From assembly GCA_934675575.1 (NCBI GenBank), contig CAKUQQ010000002.1, positions 1 through 64,000 of the forward strand: a DNA stretch of 64,000 bases, written 5' to 3'. Numbering within the stretch: position 1 is the stretch's first letter; the number at the start of each line of letters is the position of its first letter. Origin of the DNA: an uncultured Muribaculaceae bacterium. GTDB lineage: Bacteria > Bacteroidota > Bacteroidia > Bacteroidales > Muribaculaceae. Of this stretch, positions 1-9,617 are shown piece after piece. Below the pieces are notes generated by a model. It was not told the DNA's origin, did not search any database, and worked only from the letters and a program-made list of their open reading frames with translations. The translations under genes were made by a program, and so were the position numbers.

Positions 1-2
1 AA

Positions 3-833
3 TTTGAGTTTGCCGACTCCATTTTTGCCTGTGTGTTCAATCATCACCCTCTTGGCGGCGAGCGGCTCAACAAGCAGGAAATAGAGCGTGTGAACTACGA
101 CCGCATTTTGCAAGTTTACAAAAATCGCATGAGCGATTTGAACGACTGGAATTTCTACATAGTGGGCAATTTCAATGTTGACTCGCTCAAGCTGCTCACC
201 GAACGCTACATTGCCTCGCTTCCCACTGCCGGACGCATCGAGAAGCCTCGCGACATAGGCTATCGCCTGTTCCCTGCCGACACCAAGCGAACTTTCTCGC
301 GCAAAATGGAAAATCCGCAAGACAAAGTCTATTTCTTCTGGACGAGCAACAATGTGCCCTACTCGCTGCGCACCAATCTGCTCGCAAAAATCACCGGACA
401 AGTCATGTCGGCCATTTTCCTCAAGGAAATCCGCGAGGACCGCGGCTGGACCTACCACGTTGACACCCACTGCAGCATAGTTGCCGACCTCAACGGCCAG
501 GACACTCCTGTCATCTTCATGCCGCTCAATGTCACCATCACTGCCGGCAAGGCCGCAGAGTGTCGCAACCTCATTTCCGCCACCATGGCTTCAGTTGCTA
601 AAAACGGCATCACTCAAGCCCAACTCGACAAGGTAAAACGCTACCTCAAGAAAGTGTTTGGCGAAGATGTCAAGGAAAACAGCTACTGGCAAGTGATGAT
701 TAAGAGCTATCTCAAATATGGCATCGACTTCAATCAAGATTACCTGTCGATACTCGACAGCATAACCACAACCGATGTGCGCGGCGGAGCCTGCCAACCC
801 ACGGCTTCACCGCGTTGTCTTTTTGCCTTGTGA
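3..833 (+). CDS. M16-family zinc protease, carboxy-terminal part (cut by window edge)
   Basis: This is the distal part of an M16 (pitrilysin/insulinase-like) metallopeptidase. The frame is open from base 3, so the amino-terminal half with the zinc-binding HxxEH motif lies outside the window. The visible part carries the second M16 domain, including the segment LKEIREDRGWTY, which matches the substrate-binding region typical of that domain. No start codon was chosen because the gene is truncated by the window. The last 20 or so codons after TTTDVR (780-833) are Cys/Pro-rich and do not resemble the usual hydrophobic strand that ends these proteins, so the tail may have been altered by a frameshift or local rearrangement. 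The family call is firm; the exact substrate is unknown. Confidence 0.85.
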   Translation, partial: FEFADSIFACVFNHHPLGGERLNKQEIERVNYDRILQVYKNRMSDLNDWNFYIVGNFNVDSLKLLTERYIASLPTAGRIEKPRDIGYRLFPADTKRTFSRKMENPQDKVYFFWTSNNVPYSLRTNLLAKITGQVMSAIFLKEIREDRGWTYHVDTHCSIVADLNGQDTPVIFMPLNVTITAGKAAECRNLISATMASVAKNGITQAQLDKVKRYLKKVFGEDVKENSYWQVMIKSYLKYGIDFNQDYLSILDSITTTDVRGGACQPTASPRCLFAL

Positions 834-946
834 CGGTCATCATGACGCAGATATATGCCATATATGTAAAATTTTGATTAATTTTGTGCCTTGACAAGCC
901 AAAAAGACACATTTTTGGTAATTTTTGGAACAAAATTGGGCTAAAT

Positions 947-1900
947 ATGAAAAAGTCTATCTTATCTTTAGCAACTGCATTGGTTGCACTTGCATCGAGC
1001 AACGCTTCAGCGTTTGAACTTTTAAGTTATGGTAATTTTGACCATTGGATTACACGACAAATCTCAGAATCGCACATCTTGGGCGGAAACACAAAGACCG
1101 TCTATGAAATAGGCCCCACACAGACCATTGTAGGCAACAAGCCCTACGTTAACCTCGGGGGGTCGCCTTGGGGCACAAGCAACGTCTATGCCAAGGTGCA
1201 CGGCATTGTCAAGGCAAGCAACGCCGTCTATCCCGACACTCACAATGGCGGTCATTGCGCCAAGCTTACCACAAAGCTTGAGCACGTAAAGGCTCTTGGC
1301 ATTATCAATATGGACGTGCTTGTGGGCGGCACCATCTTCACAGGCCAAATGATAGAACCTGTGAAAAGCACCAGCAACCCCTATGCCAACATGAATATGG
1401 GCATACGCTTCACAAAACGCCCCAAATATCTGCAATTCGACTATAAGCTATATGCCCCTTCGGGCAACCGCATATATAGCAGCGGCTTTGGCAAAAAGAA
1501 AGAGCTGCCTGGCAAAGACCACGCCGAGGTGTTTCTTCTGCTGCAATATCGCTGGGAAGACGCCAAAGGCAACATTCACGCCAAACGCGTGGGCACTGCG
1601 CGCCAGCGCTTCAGCACTTCCACTTCCAGCTGGGTCAATGCTCACCGCATACCTGTGCTCTATGGCGACATTCGCAACCATAGCGGCTTCCAGAGCTACA
1701 TGGACCTCATTCCTAAAGCAAAAAGCTATTATGCTCGCAACAGCAAGGGCAAAATGGTGCCTGTGGTTGAAGAAGGCTGGGCAAGTGCCGACCAAACGCC
1801 CACACACGCTATCGTCATGTGCTCCAGCGCATGTGGCACTGCCTATGAGGGCACTGTGGGCATGACTTTGTGGGTCGATAACATAGGCTTCGTTTACTAA
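947..1900 (+). CDS. Secreted PCMD-domain protein (putative carbohydrate metabolism domain)
   Basis: A 317-residue protein with a clear signal peptide (MKKSILSLATALVALASS, cleavage near ASA). The body resembles the PCMD domain (PF13201): a segment reading GTSNVYAKVHG, a GGTIFTGQM segment, a central strand-rich region, and a closing LWVDNIGFVY that matches the usual end of that domain. Such proteins are common in Bacteroidales surface and polysaccharide-related loci, but their biochemical role is not established. The ATG at 947 was chosen over an upstream in-frame start because the signal peptide begins there. A TAATTTTG box at 879-886 could be the promoter -7 element. It appears to be a single gene. 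Confidence 0.75.
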   Translation: MKKSILSLATALVALASSNASAFELLSYGNFDHWITRQISESHILGGNTKTVYEIGPTQTIVGNKPYVNLGGSPWGTSNVYAKVHGIVKASNAVYPDTHNGGHCAKLTTKLEHVKALGIINMDVLVGGTIFTGQMIEPVKSTSNPYANMNMGIRFTKRPKYLQFDYKLYAPSGNRIYSSGFGKKKELPGKDHAEVFLLLQYRWEDAKGNIHAKRVGTARQRFSTSTSSWVNAHRIPVLYGDIRNHSGFQSYMDLIPKAKSYYARNSKGKMVPVVEEGWASADQTPTHAIVMCSSACGTAYEGTVGMTLWVDNIGFVY

Positions 1901-1968
1901 ACCTAACGCCACCGGTGCGCAGCACTTTCAGGCGTGGCATCACTAAATTTGTTGTCTGAACTTTTCTC

Positions 1969-3708
1969 ATGAGCCAAATCTCACATCGTATCGTCAGCAC
2001 ATTTTTCGGCTGGACAAAAAACCAGAAAGCCATATTTTGGGTTTTCTTGGCCGTTCTCATAATCCCCAACGTGCTGATGCTCTACACCGAGTCAACGTCA
2101 CTGCTCACACGCATTGTGGGCGTGCTCCTGCCGTTTTCTCTCTACTGGTGCGCCATGACGTTTGCCACCAAACCGGGCAAAGCCTTCTGGTGGCTTTTCC
2201 TGTTCATATTCCTCGATGCGTTTGAGTTGGTGCTCCTGGGGTTATATGGAGAGTCGCCCATAGCGGTTGACATGTTTCTTAATGTTGTCACCACCAACAC
2301 CACCGAAGCCGGAGAACTGCTGTTCAATGTGATGCCGGCATTCATCTCCACCATCACCATCTATGGTCTGGGCATTGTGCTCGCCATCGTCTCGCAGTGC
2401 AACAAGGCCACGCTCAATTCCGGTTTCCGCCTCTTGCAACGCAAGCTGTCGCTTGTGCTGATGACCGTTGCCGTGGTGCTGCTTGTGGTCAACTTTATAA
2501 TTGACCGTGATTTCAATTTTCGCGACGACATTTTCCCTGTCAACTCATGCTACAACTTCGGAGTGGCAATAGAGCGCACACGCCTGTCAATGCACTATGC
2601 CGAGGCTTCGGCAAATTTCAGCTATCAAGCCGCCAACACGCGCCCCGACTCCATATCGCAAATCTATGTGCTTGTTATTGGCGAGACTGCGCGTGCTGAC
2701 AACTTCGGCATTCTCGGCTACGACCGCCCCACCACGCCGCAGCTTAGTGCCTTGGCCAGCAAGCAGCACTCCGTTGTGGCTTTCAAAGACGCCTTGACAA
2801 TGAGCAACACCACACACAAGAGCGTGCCTATGCTGCTCACTTCGGTGGCATCACAGGGCAATTTCAACGACATTTACAGCCAGAAAGGCATTTTCAGCGC
2901 ATTCCGCCAGGCAGGCTACTCCACCACTTTCATCAGCAATCAGCGCCGCAATGGCTCGCTCATTGATTTTCTTGGCACCGAAGCACAACACGTCACATTT
3001 CTCAAAGACCACCTGCCGCTTGAGTCAGAGCTTGCCGACGACTCCATTCTCACGCCTCTCAAAGCCTGTCTCGACAGCTATCACGGCGGTCGCCTGTTCA
3101 TCGTGTTGCACACTTATGGGTCACATTTCAACTACCGCGACCGCTATCCGCGCAATTATAAGCCGTTGTTCACACCCGACCGCTTCACCGAAGCAAGCCG
3201 CGAAAACCGCGACAAGCTCGTCAATGCCTACGACAACACCATTGCCAACACCGACGCCCTCTTGTCGCGCGTAATAGCCATGGTGCAGGCCAAGCATGTG
3301 CCGGCAGGCTTGATTTATGCCAGCGACCACGGTGAGGACATATTCGACGACTCTCGCCACCGTTTCTTGCACGCGTCACCCATTCCCACCTACTATCAAA
3401 TTCACGTTCCATTCCTTGTGTGGACCTCAAGCGAGTACCGCTCACTCTATCCGGCCAAGTGGCAGCAAATAGTTTCGCACAGCGATGCCCCCATCTCCAC
3501 AAGTCTGGTCACATTTCACACGTTGCTCGACATGAGTGGTGTTAAATCCACCTATCTCTGCACTTCCGACGCTTTGTCAAGCCCCGACTTCAAGGTCAAG
3601 CAACGCCTCTATGTTACCGACCACAACGAGATGATTCCAATCAGCAAATCAGGCCTCAAGCAGCTCGACATAGAGCAGCTCCGCAAACGCGGCCTCTCCT
3701 ATCCATAA
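1969..3708 (+). CDS. eptA: Lipid A phosphoethanolamine transferase (EptA/sulfatase-like)
   Basis: A 579-residue inner-membrane enzyme predicted to transfer phosphoethanolamine from phosphatidylethanolamine to lipid A or core sugars. About five hydrophobic segments occupy residues 1-195, and a periplasmic alkaline-phosphatase-like domain follows. Visible catalytic features are VIGETARADNFG (metal-binding Glu), the nucleophile region SNTTHKSVP (T281 or T282), a short HTYGSH segment and SDHGED near the end. Length and order match the EptA family. Members of this family can lower susceptibility to cationic peptides, but acceptor specificity cannot be read from sequence. A TAAATTTG box at 1944-1951 is a candidate -7 element. 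The shared terminator hairpin at 3801-3826 follows. Confidence 0.85.
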   Translation: MSQISHRIVSTFFGWTKNQKAIFWVFLAVLIIPNVLMLYTESTSLLTRIVGVLLPFSLYWCAMTFATKPGKAFWWLFLFIFLDAFELVLLGLYGESPIAVDMFLNVVTTNTTEAGELLFNVMPAFISTITIYGLGIVLAIVSQCNKATLNSGFRLLQRKLSLVLMTVAVVLLVVNFIIDRDFNFRDDIFPVNSCYNFGVAIERTRLSMHYAEASANFSYQAANTRPDSISQIYVLVIGETARADNFGILGYDRPTTPQLSALASKQHSVVAFKDALTMSNTTHKSVPMLLTSVASQGNFNDIYSQKGIFSAFRQAGYSTTFISNQRRNGSLIDFLGTEAQHVTFLKDHLPLESELADDSILTPLKACLDSYHGGRLFIVLHTYGSHFNYRDRYPRNYKPLFTPDRFTEASRENRDKLVNAYDNTIANTDALLSRVIAMVQAKHVPAGLIYASDHGEDIFDDSRHRFLHASPIPTYYQIHVPFLVWTSSEYRSLYPAKWQQIVSHSDAPISTSLVTFHTLLDMSGVKSTYLCTSDALSSPDFKVKQRLYVTDHNEMIPISKSGLKQLDIEQLRKRGLSYP

Positions 3709-3800
3709 TCCGCCGCAAACCACAACCACCGCCGTCCTATTTGACACAACACCCATGTGTATGCAGCAGCATTAGAAATCGCCAATATTGACAAAACAAA

Positions 3801-3829
3801 AAAAGCGTTCACAATGAACGCTTTTTTTT
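3801..3829. terminator. Bidirectional hairpin terminator between convergent genes
   Basis: A 10-base stem (AAAAGCGTTC / GAACGCTTTT) around the loop ACAAT has A-runs on the left and T-runs on the right. It sits between the plus-strand eptA-like gene and the minus-strand BspA-type gene and can serve both. Confidence 0.85.
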
Positions 3830-3853
3830 GTGCTATATTATGTCTTGTTTTCC

Positions 3854-4807
3854 TTATTTCACCAGTACTTTCTTTCCATTTACAAGCACCACACCGGCAT
3901 TCAAGCCACCAATGATTGTTTCACCGGCACCCACTGCCTTGCGGCACAGCAAGTGTCCTGCCAAGTCATACACGACAATGGTAGCTGGAGCAGCAGTCGT
4001 CACACTGATGGCTTTATTTCCACATGCAGCCACCTTAAAGTCGGCATTTGCCGATGTTGGGTTCTGAACACCTGTCGAGTTTATCTCACGTATCTCTGGA
4101 AATTGATTCCAGCCAAAAGTCAACTTATATGCGTCAACAGTTCCTGCTGGCACATAAAGCACACGGTCGGCATAATTATTGTCATCAAAAATCGTGTAGA
4201 TTTCATCACCGTCAAGATAGCCTTTCTTCACCTCTGGAGGTGTCGTCGCCAACGAATATACAGTCTTGAGCTGTGGATTGCCCTCAAATGCAAAGCCGCC
4301 TATGTTTTTCAGCTTTGCTGGCAATGTGATTTTGGTCATCTTGTAGTTTTTATCAAAGCAATAGTTGCCAATGAATGTCAGTGAGTCTGGCAATTCCAAG
4401 TTCTCCAAGTTGTAGCAGTTGCGGAAAGCCCAGTGACCTATGTAAGTCACATTTTTCGACAGCTTCACTGTCTTCAGGTTTGTGGCAGAGTCAAAGGCGT
4501 AATCACCAATCTTAGTCACAGTTCCTGGCAGTGTCACTGATGTCAATTCCTCCAGCTCAGAAAATGCGCTTGAGCCAACCTGTGTCACAGGCAAAGTTTT
4601 GCCTGCGGTTGTCTTAACACTGTCTGCCACCACAATGTCGCCAGTGTATGGCGCAGCCACAACCATAAAATAAGTCTGCGATTTGTCCGACTTGTATTTC
4701 ACACCATTGTAAGTAACAGTCACGGCAGCGCCAAATGCTGTTGCCGACGCTGATACGAACGCAACGACAAGCGATAGTCTTGTCAACCAATTTTGTCTAA
4801 ACTTCAT
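3854..4807 (-). CDS. Secreted BspA-type leucine-rich-repeat protein
   Basis: A 317-residue secreted protein. Residues 1-27 form a signal peptide ending near TAFGA. Residues from about 70 to 215 contain BspA-type (LRR_5) repeats of the form IGDYAFxxxxNLKTVKLxxxVTxIG. These are followed by the typical cap segment with VLYVPAGTVDAYKLTFGW. The last 70 residues form a small beta domain ending VVLVNGKKVLVK, which resembles the Por-secretion tail used for type IX secretion and surface anchoring. Such proteins are usually surface adhesins or ligand binders; the ligand is unknown. The gene converges with eptA and has its own upstream gap of 82 bases before rnr. Confidence 0.8.
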   Translation of the reverse strand: MKFRQNWLTRLSLVVAFVSASATAFGAAVTVTYNGVKYKSDKSQTYFMVVAAPYTGDIVVADSVKTTAGKTLPVTQVGSSAFSELEELTSVTLPGTVTKIGDYAFDSATNLKTVKLSKNVTYIGHWAFRNCYNLENLELPDSLTFIGNYCFDKNYKMTKITLPAKLKNIGGFAFEGNPQLKTVYSLATTPPEVKKGYLDGDEIYTIFDDNNYADRVLYVPAGTVDAYKLTFGWNQFPEIREINSTGVQNPTSANADFKVAACGNKAISVTTAAPATIVVYDLAGHLLCRKAVGAGETIIGGLNAGVVLVNGKKVLVK

Positions 4808-4889
4808 ACTGATAATTAATTAAAAATTCATATTAACTTGTGGCTGTCTCAGCCATATTCAAAATAATCTAACTGTTGTATTTTAGCCG

Positions 4890-7235
4890 TCAACGCTTGT
4901 TGCGACCGCCACGGCCAGAGTGGTCACGACGGCCTCTGCCACCTTGTCCTCGCTTCTGGCGACGCGACGCATGTCCGCCCTCATAATCAGAGCGGCGGCG
5001 GTCGGCCTTGTGGTCATCATTGCCGGCAAAGCGATTGCCTTGAGTGATTGGAGCTTTGTCTATGTGGTGCGAATCCACCGGGTTGTTCGCATCAACCAAA
5101 GCATAGTCAAGCTGTTTCTTAATGAGGTCGGCACGTGCCACTTGTATCTTCACCTTGTCGCCCAGACGATATTTGCGGTGTGAGCGACGACCTATCAAAT
5201 AGTAGTTTTTCTCATCAAATTCATAGAAGTCATCATCAAGGTCACGCACGGGAATCATGCCCTCGCAGTGTGTTTCGTCAAGCTCCACATACAAGCCCCA
5301 CTCCGTGACGCCCGAAATGTGTCCTTCAAACACACCACCAAGCCTTTCGCCCATAAATTCCACAGCCTTATACTTTATCGAAGCGCGTTCCGCATTGGCG
5401 GCAAGTTGCTCCTGCGCACTCATGTGGTCGCAGTCGCCTTCCAGCTTCTCCAGATTCACGCTGCGTCCACCCTCGGCATAGCGGTCGAGCAGGCGATGCA
5501 CCACAAGGTCGGGATAGCGGCGAATTGGCGATGTGAAGTGGGTGTAATACTCAAAGCCGAGTCCATAGTGTCCCACGTTGGTCGTCGAGTAAACAGCCTT
5601 TGCCATGGAGCGGATAGCCAAAATCGACAGCAATTCCTCCTCCGGCTTGCCTTTCACCTCCTCAAGCATCTTGTTGATTGACTTGTTCACCACCTTGGCA
5701 GTGCCGTCAATCTTCACCTTGTAGCCAAAGTGGGCTGCTATGTCGGCAAAGTTGGCCAATTTCTCCGGGTCTGGTTTGTCATGAATTCTATATACAAACG
5801 CCTTTGCTTTCTTGCCCTTGCCAACTTTGCCTATCGACTCTGCCACCTTGCGGTTGGCAAGCAGCATAAACTCTTCCACAAGTTTGTTGGCCTCCTTCGA
5901 CACATGCATCACCACACGCAGTGGTTTTCCGTTTTCATCTACCTCAAAGTGCACTTCTTCGCGGTTAAATGCCACCGAGCCGTCCTCAAAGCGTTTCTTG
6001 CGCAATAGTTGAGCCAGGTCGTTGAGCTTCAATATCTCTTTTTCAAAATCGCCATGTCCACCCTCTATCACAGCTTGAGCCTCTTCGTATGTGAAGCGGC
6101 GGTTGCTTCTTATCAGCGTGTGGCAAATGTCGGTCTTATATAGTTTTGCGTTGTCGTCAAGTTCAAAAATCACCGAGAAGGCAAATTTGTCCTCATCTTG
6201 GCGCAGTGAGCACAAGAAGTTGCACAGTCTCTCTGGCAGCATTGGCACCGTGCGGTCCACCAGATACACCGAGGTGGCGCGGTCGTATGCCTCCTTGTCA
6301 ATTATAGAACCTGGCGTCACAAAATGGCTCACGTCGGCTATGTGCACACCCACCTCTATGTGACCGTTGTCAAGACGGCGAATCGACAAAGCGTCGTCAA
6401 AGTCCTTGGCATCGGCAGGGTCGATGGTGAATGTCGTCACATCGCGCATGTCGCGGCGCGAAGCCAAGTCCTCCGGTGTTATCTCGGCACTAAGCTTGTC
6501 GGCAGCCTTCTCTACCTCTTCTGGGTATTTGTATGGTAAACCAAACTCAGCCAAAATAGCGTGTATCTCGGCATTGTTTTCGCCAGCCACACCAAGTATG
6601 TCTATCACCTCACCCACAGGGCTGTTGGCATCTTCTGGCCACTCTATGATTTTCACCACGGCCTTGTCGCCGGTTTTGCCATTCTTGAGTTTGTCTTTCG
6701 GAATGAATATGTCGGTGGCAAGAAACTTGCTGTCGGTGGCAAGGTGCGCAAAATATTTCTTCACTTGCAGTGTGCCTATAAACACCTGCTCCTTGCGTTC
6801 CAGAATCTTCAGCACCTCGGCCTCCGGCTCCAGACCCTCACGTGCTGCGCTTATGTGCACAAGCACCTTGTCGCCGTTAAGGGCGTGCATAGAATTGCGC
6901 TCGGCAACAAAAATAGGCTTGCTGTCTGCATCGTCAGATATGCTCACACTGTTCTTGCCGTTGCTGCGGCGAATAAACAAGCCTTCTGCCACCGATGAGC
7001 GGCGGGCTGCCTTGAAACGCCCAGGAGTGGTCTCGGTCAAGAAACCGTCTATTGCAAGCTCTTCAAGTATCTCAACAACCAAGGCGCGCTGCTTTGGAGT
7101 GTTTGCATCTATTTTTTCCGACACTTGCTTATAGTTGTAAGTGCCGTCTTCTGCGTTATTGAAAAAATTGATGACATTGTCGTGGAGAGTCCTGCGCTCC
7201 AGCTTCAGCGACTTGAATTTGTCTTTCGTTGCCAT
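4890..7235 (-). CDS. rnr: Ribonuclease R
   Basis: A 781-residue 3'-5' exoribonuclease that degrades structured RNA. The order is an amino-terminal winged-helix-like segment, two cold-shock-like OB domains, the RNB catalytic domain with DPADAKDFDDALS (metal-coordinating aspartates), an S1 domain (GVFEGHISGVTEWGLYVE) and a basic Arg/Gly-rich tail. The ATG at 7235 (MATKDKF) was preferred; an in-frame GTG at 7295 would add 20 residues that do not look conserved. A TAACTTTG box at 7317-7324 on this strand is a candidate -7 promoter element. The neighbour upstream is transcribed in the same direction but 171 bases away. Confidence 0.95.
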   Translation of the reverse strand: MATKDKFKSLKLERRTLHDNVINFFNNAEDGTYNYKQVSEKIDANTPKQRALVVEILEELAIDGFLTETTPGRFKAARRSSVAEGLFIRRSNGKNSVSISDDADSKPIFVAERNSMHALNGDKVLVHISAAREGLEPEAEVLKILERKEQVFIGTLQVKKYFAHLATDSKFLATDIFIPKDKLKNGKTGDKAVVKIIEWPEDANSPVGEVIDILGVAGENNAEIHAILAEFGLPYKYPEEVEKAADKLSAEITPEDLASRRDMRDVTTFTIDPADAKDFDDALSIRRLDNGHIEVGVHIADVSHFVTPGSIIDKEAYDRATSVYLVDRTVPMLPERLCNFLCSLRQDEDKFAFSVIFELDDNAKLYKTDICHTLIRSNRRFTYEEAQAVIEGGHGDFEKEILKLNDLAQLLRKKRFEDGSVAFNREEVHFEVDENGKPLRVVMHVSKEANKLVEEFMLLANRKVAESIGKVGKGKKAKAFVYRIHDKPDPEKLANFADIAAHFGYKVKIDGTAKVVNKSINKMLEEVKGKPEEELLSILAIRSMAKAVYSTTNVGHYGLGFEYYTHFTSPIRRYPDLVVHRLLDRYAEGGRSVNLEKLEGDCDHMSAQEQLAANAERASIKYKAVEFMGERLGGVFEGHISGVTEWGLYVELDETHCEGMIPVRDLDDDFYEFDEKNYYLIGRRSHRKYRLGDKVKIQVARADLIKKQLDYALVDANNPVDSHHIDKAPITQGNRFAGNDDHKADRRRSDYEGGHASRRQKRGQGGRGRRDHSGRGGRNKR

Positions 7236-7406
7236 ATTTCGTACAGTTTTGTTTTCTACGTTCTTCTGTCTCGGCCGCAACTTCACTTCAGACACGGCAG
7301 AAACCTTTTCAATTTACAAAGTTAAAGATTAAATTTGACAAAGCTATGACACTCCACCACTTATTGTGCAAAACACGGCCAAAAAGCATGCAAAAAGCCG
7401 CTATTG

Positions 7407-9392
7407 TCACGCCGGGCAATACTGCACAAATGCCTCTATAGCCTCATAGTCGGCAAGTCCCAGGCCACAATACTGCGCCGCCAAAGCCTTGTTTTGGTCG
7501 AGCGAACGCTGCCAGCTCAACTTCACGTCGGGTGAGTCGCGGAATGGCGCATCATGTATTTGCGACTGGAATTTGAGCACTGCATCGCGCTTGCTTGCAA
7601 ACTCTTCCGGACTCATCGGCACTGCCATTTCCACATCATCTATGTTCCAAGCTCCCCATTGACCACGATACATCCAAATGCGGCAATCGCTCAAGCACTC
7701 ATCGTTTTTCAGTTCATCAATGGCTGCGAGCAGAGCATTTGTCGCCAAATAATGAGTGCCATAAGGGTCGCCCAAGTCGTCGGCAAAGAATATCTGATTT
7801 GGTTTAATGTCCATTATCAACTGCTTTAGCACGCTCATGTCGGCCTCGGTTATGTTGCCACGCCCCTTAGGGTCGTTGCTGTAGAAAGGCATCGACAGCT
7901 CGTGCACATGGTCCTCGGCCACACCTATGCTGCGCAGCGAGGTGTGCAGCTCGCTCGAATAAATCAAGCCTTTCAGCACTCGCATGTTCGGCAGGTCGGG
8001 GTCTATCACCCTGCGGCTCTTGGCAAACTCTTTCATGCTGCCTATCGAAGTCTTAAACCTCTGGTTTTCCACACCAAGCCGCAGCATAACCTTTTCGAGC
8101 AAGCGTATTGAGCGCAGCATGTCCTCGTCGCTCACCACTACGTCGCCCGACGTTTGAGCCACCACATGCACGTCATGTCCATGCTCCACAAGGCGGCGCA
8201 GTGTGCCGCCCATCGACACCACCACATCATCGGGGTGTGGGCTGAACACCAGCACTCGCTTCGGATAAGGCACGGCACGCTCCGGCCTGCGGCTGTCGTC
8301 AGCGTCTGGTTTGCCTCCAGGCCAGCCTGTTATCGTGTGTTGCAGGTCATTAAACACCTTCACATTCACATTATATGCCGAGCCACACACCATTACAAGC
8401 TCGCTAAGTCCATTGTCGTAGTAGTCCTTTGTGGTGAGTTTCAATATCGACTTGTGCATCTTGCCGCTTAGCCACACTGTGGCACGGCGTGTCATGGCGT
8501 CGGTCCAGTCACACGAAGTCACCTTCCAGGGGCAGCACACCCGTGTGAGCCTTGACGAGGCGTCTATATCGGCAAAAAGCGTCACATTGTGATGCATCTG
8601 CAAAAACGAAGCCGGATATTGGTCAGAGAAACGTCCTTCCACGGCCTCAAGCACGGTGTTTGACCGCTCATCGCCAAAAGCCACGCACAACACGCGGTTG
8701 GCAGCCATTATGTTCGACACACCAAGCGTGACCGCCGTGTTTGGCGCATGCTCACACTGGTAGAGCTTGGCTATGCGGTTGCGCGACTCGCTGCTCAGCG
8801 ACACCAGTCGGCACGTCGAAACACTCGATGTGCCCGGCTCATTAAACACCAGCCCTCCGTTTTTTGACAACTCACACACCACTAAGTCCAAACCGCCAAA
8901 ATCGTCAATTTCCGTTTCATAGGCCTTGCACAGCATGTTCACGTTGTCGCGAGAGGCATCGTCGCTGAACGTGTGTATATTTTCTTTAGGAATGTCTATT
9001 TTGTTGAACAGCCGTTCTTTCAAACGATTGAGCGTACCTTGCCCGTTTGATGTCACGTCGCCCAGACCAAACTCGCTCAAACTGAAAGCAACCACGTTGC
9101 CAAAGCTCACTTTGTCGGCAAAATACAGCTTCACCAGCTCGTCATACACCGGCATGGCATTTTCTCCGGCACCGAAAGCCACTACGCAGCGGCCTTTTTC
9201 AGCCACATTGCGGTCTATGCAACGCACCACCTCAAGCGCAGCTGCGGCAGCGCCTTCCTGTTCTGTCTCCATCACGCGGGTCTGTATGCGTTCACATCGC
9301 GTCACCGACATCAATTCGTGTTCACTTTCCGGGTTTAAAATCTTCGATGGCACTTGGCCTCGTCTGATTTGCGAGCTAAGGTCTGTTATCAT
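7407..9392 (-). CDS. NagB-like / PIG-L deacetylase fusion protein
   Basis: A 661-residue two-domain protein found in Bacteroidales and often annotated as glucosamine-6-phosphate deaminase. Residues about 45-300 follow the NagB fold, but the catalytic positions are altered: the FNMDEY motif reads FSLSEF, and [11 protein letters not shown] reads SKNGGLVFNEP, so the residues equivalent to E. coli D72, D141 and H143 are Ser, Asn and Gly. The phosphate loop is also degenerate. From about residue 380 a PIG-L/LmbE deacetylase domain has an intact HPDD zinc motif and a distal GTHYLA histidine. The ATG at 9392 was chosen over an upstream TTG. A consensus promoter lies at 9500-9530. A true NagB is encoded at 15133, so this protein probably acts as an N-deacetylase or regulator rather than a deaminase. 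Confidence 0.85.
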   Translation of the reverse strand: MITDLSSQIRRGQVPSKILNPESEHELMSVTRCERIQTRVMETEQEGAAAAALEVVRCIDRNVAEKGRCVVAFGAGENAMPVYDELVKLYFADKVSFGNVVAFSLSEFGLGDVTSNGQGTLNRLKERLFNKIDIPKENIHTFSDDASRDNVNMLCKAYETEIDDFGGLDLVVCELSKNGGLVFNEPGTSSVSTCRLVSLSSESRNRIAKLYQCEHAPNTAVTLGVSNIMAANRVLCVAFGDERSNTVLEAVEGRFSDQYPASFLQMHHNVTLFADIDASSRLTRVCCPWKVTSCDWTDAMTRRATVWLSGKMHKSILKLTTKDYYDNGLSELVMVCGSAYNVNVKVFNDLQHTITGWPGGKPDADDSRRPERAVPYPKRVLVFSPHPDDVVVSMGGTLRRLVEHGHDVHVVAQTSGDVVVSDEDMLRSIRLLEKVMLRLGVENQRFKTSIGSMKEFAKSRRVIDPDLPNMRVLKGLIYSSELHTSLRSIGVAEDHVHELSMPFYSNDPKGRGNITEADMSVLKQLIMDIKPNQIFFADDLGDPYGTHYLATNALLAAIDELKNDECLSDCRIWMYRGQWGAWNIDDVEMAVPMSPEEFASKRDAVLKFQSQIHDAPFRDSPDVKLSWQRSLDQNKALAAQYCGLGLADYEAIEAFVQYCPA

Positions 9393-9499
9393 TTGTCTTC
9401 CTACTATTGTTAAAATGCTTAATGCTTCACCACACACTTGCACGGCTGCGCAAGTGCTTATGCGCAAGCCATGCTTCGTCGTCAGCTAACTGACAATGA

Positions 9500-9530
9500 C
9501 AAAGGTATCTTTTTTTTCTCATGTGCGCAA
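9500..9530 (-). promoter_or_regulatory. Bacteroidetes-type promoter for the NagB/PIG-L fusion gene
   Basis: On the minus strand, TTG at 9530-9528 is followed after 20 bases by TACCTTTG at 9507-9500. This matches the -33/-7 consensus of the primary sigma factor in Bacteroidetes. Transcription would start about 100 bases before the ATG at 9392. Confidence 0.6.
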
Positions 9531-9617
9531 GCACTGCCACAAATCTTTGCGCCACCCCAGTCACAGGGCGGCTTCACAAGACCGTTTTTTCCAACAAATG
9601 TTTTTCTCTGTAGAGTT

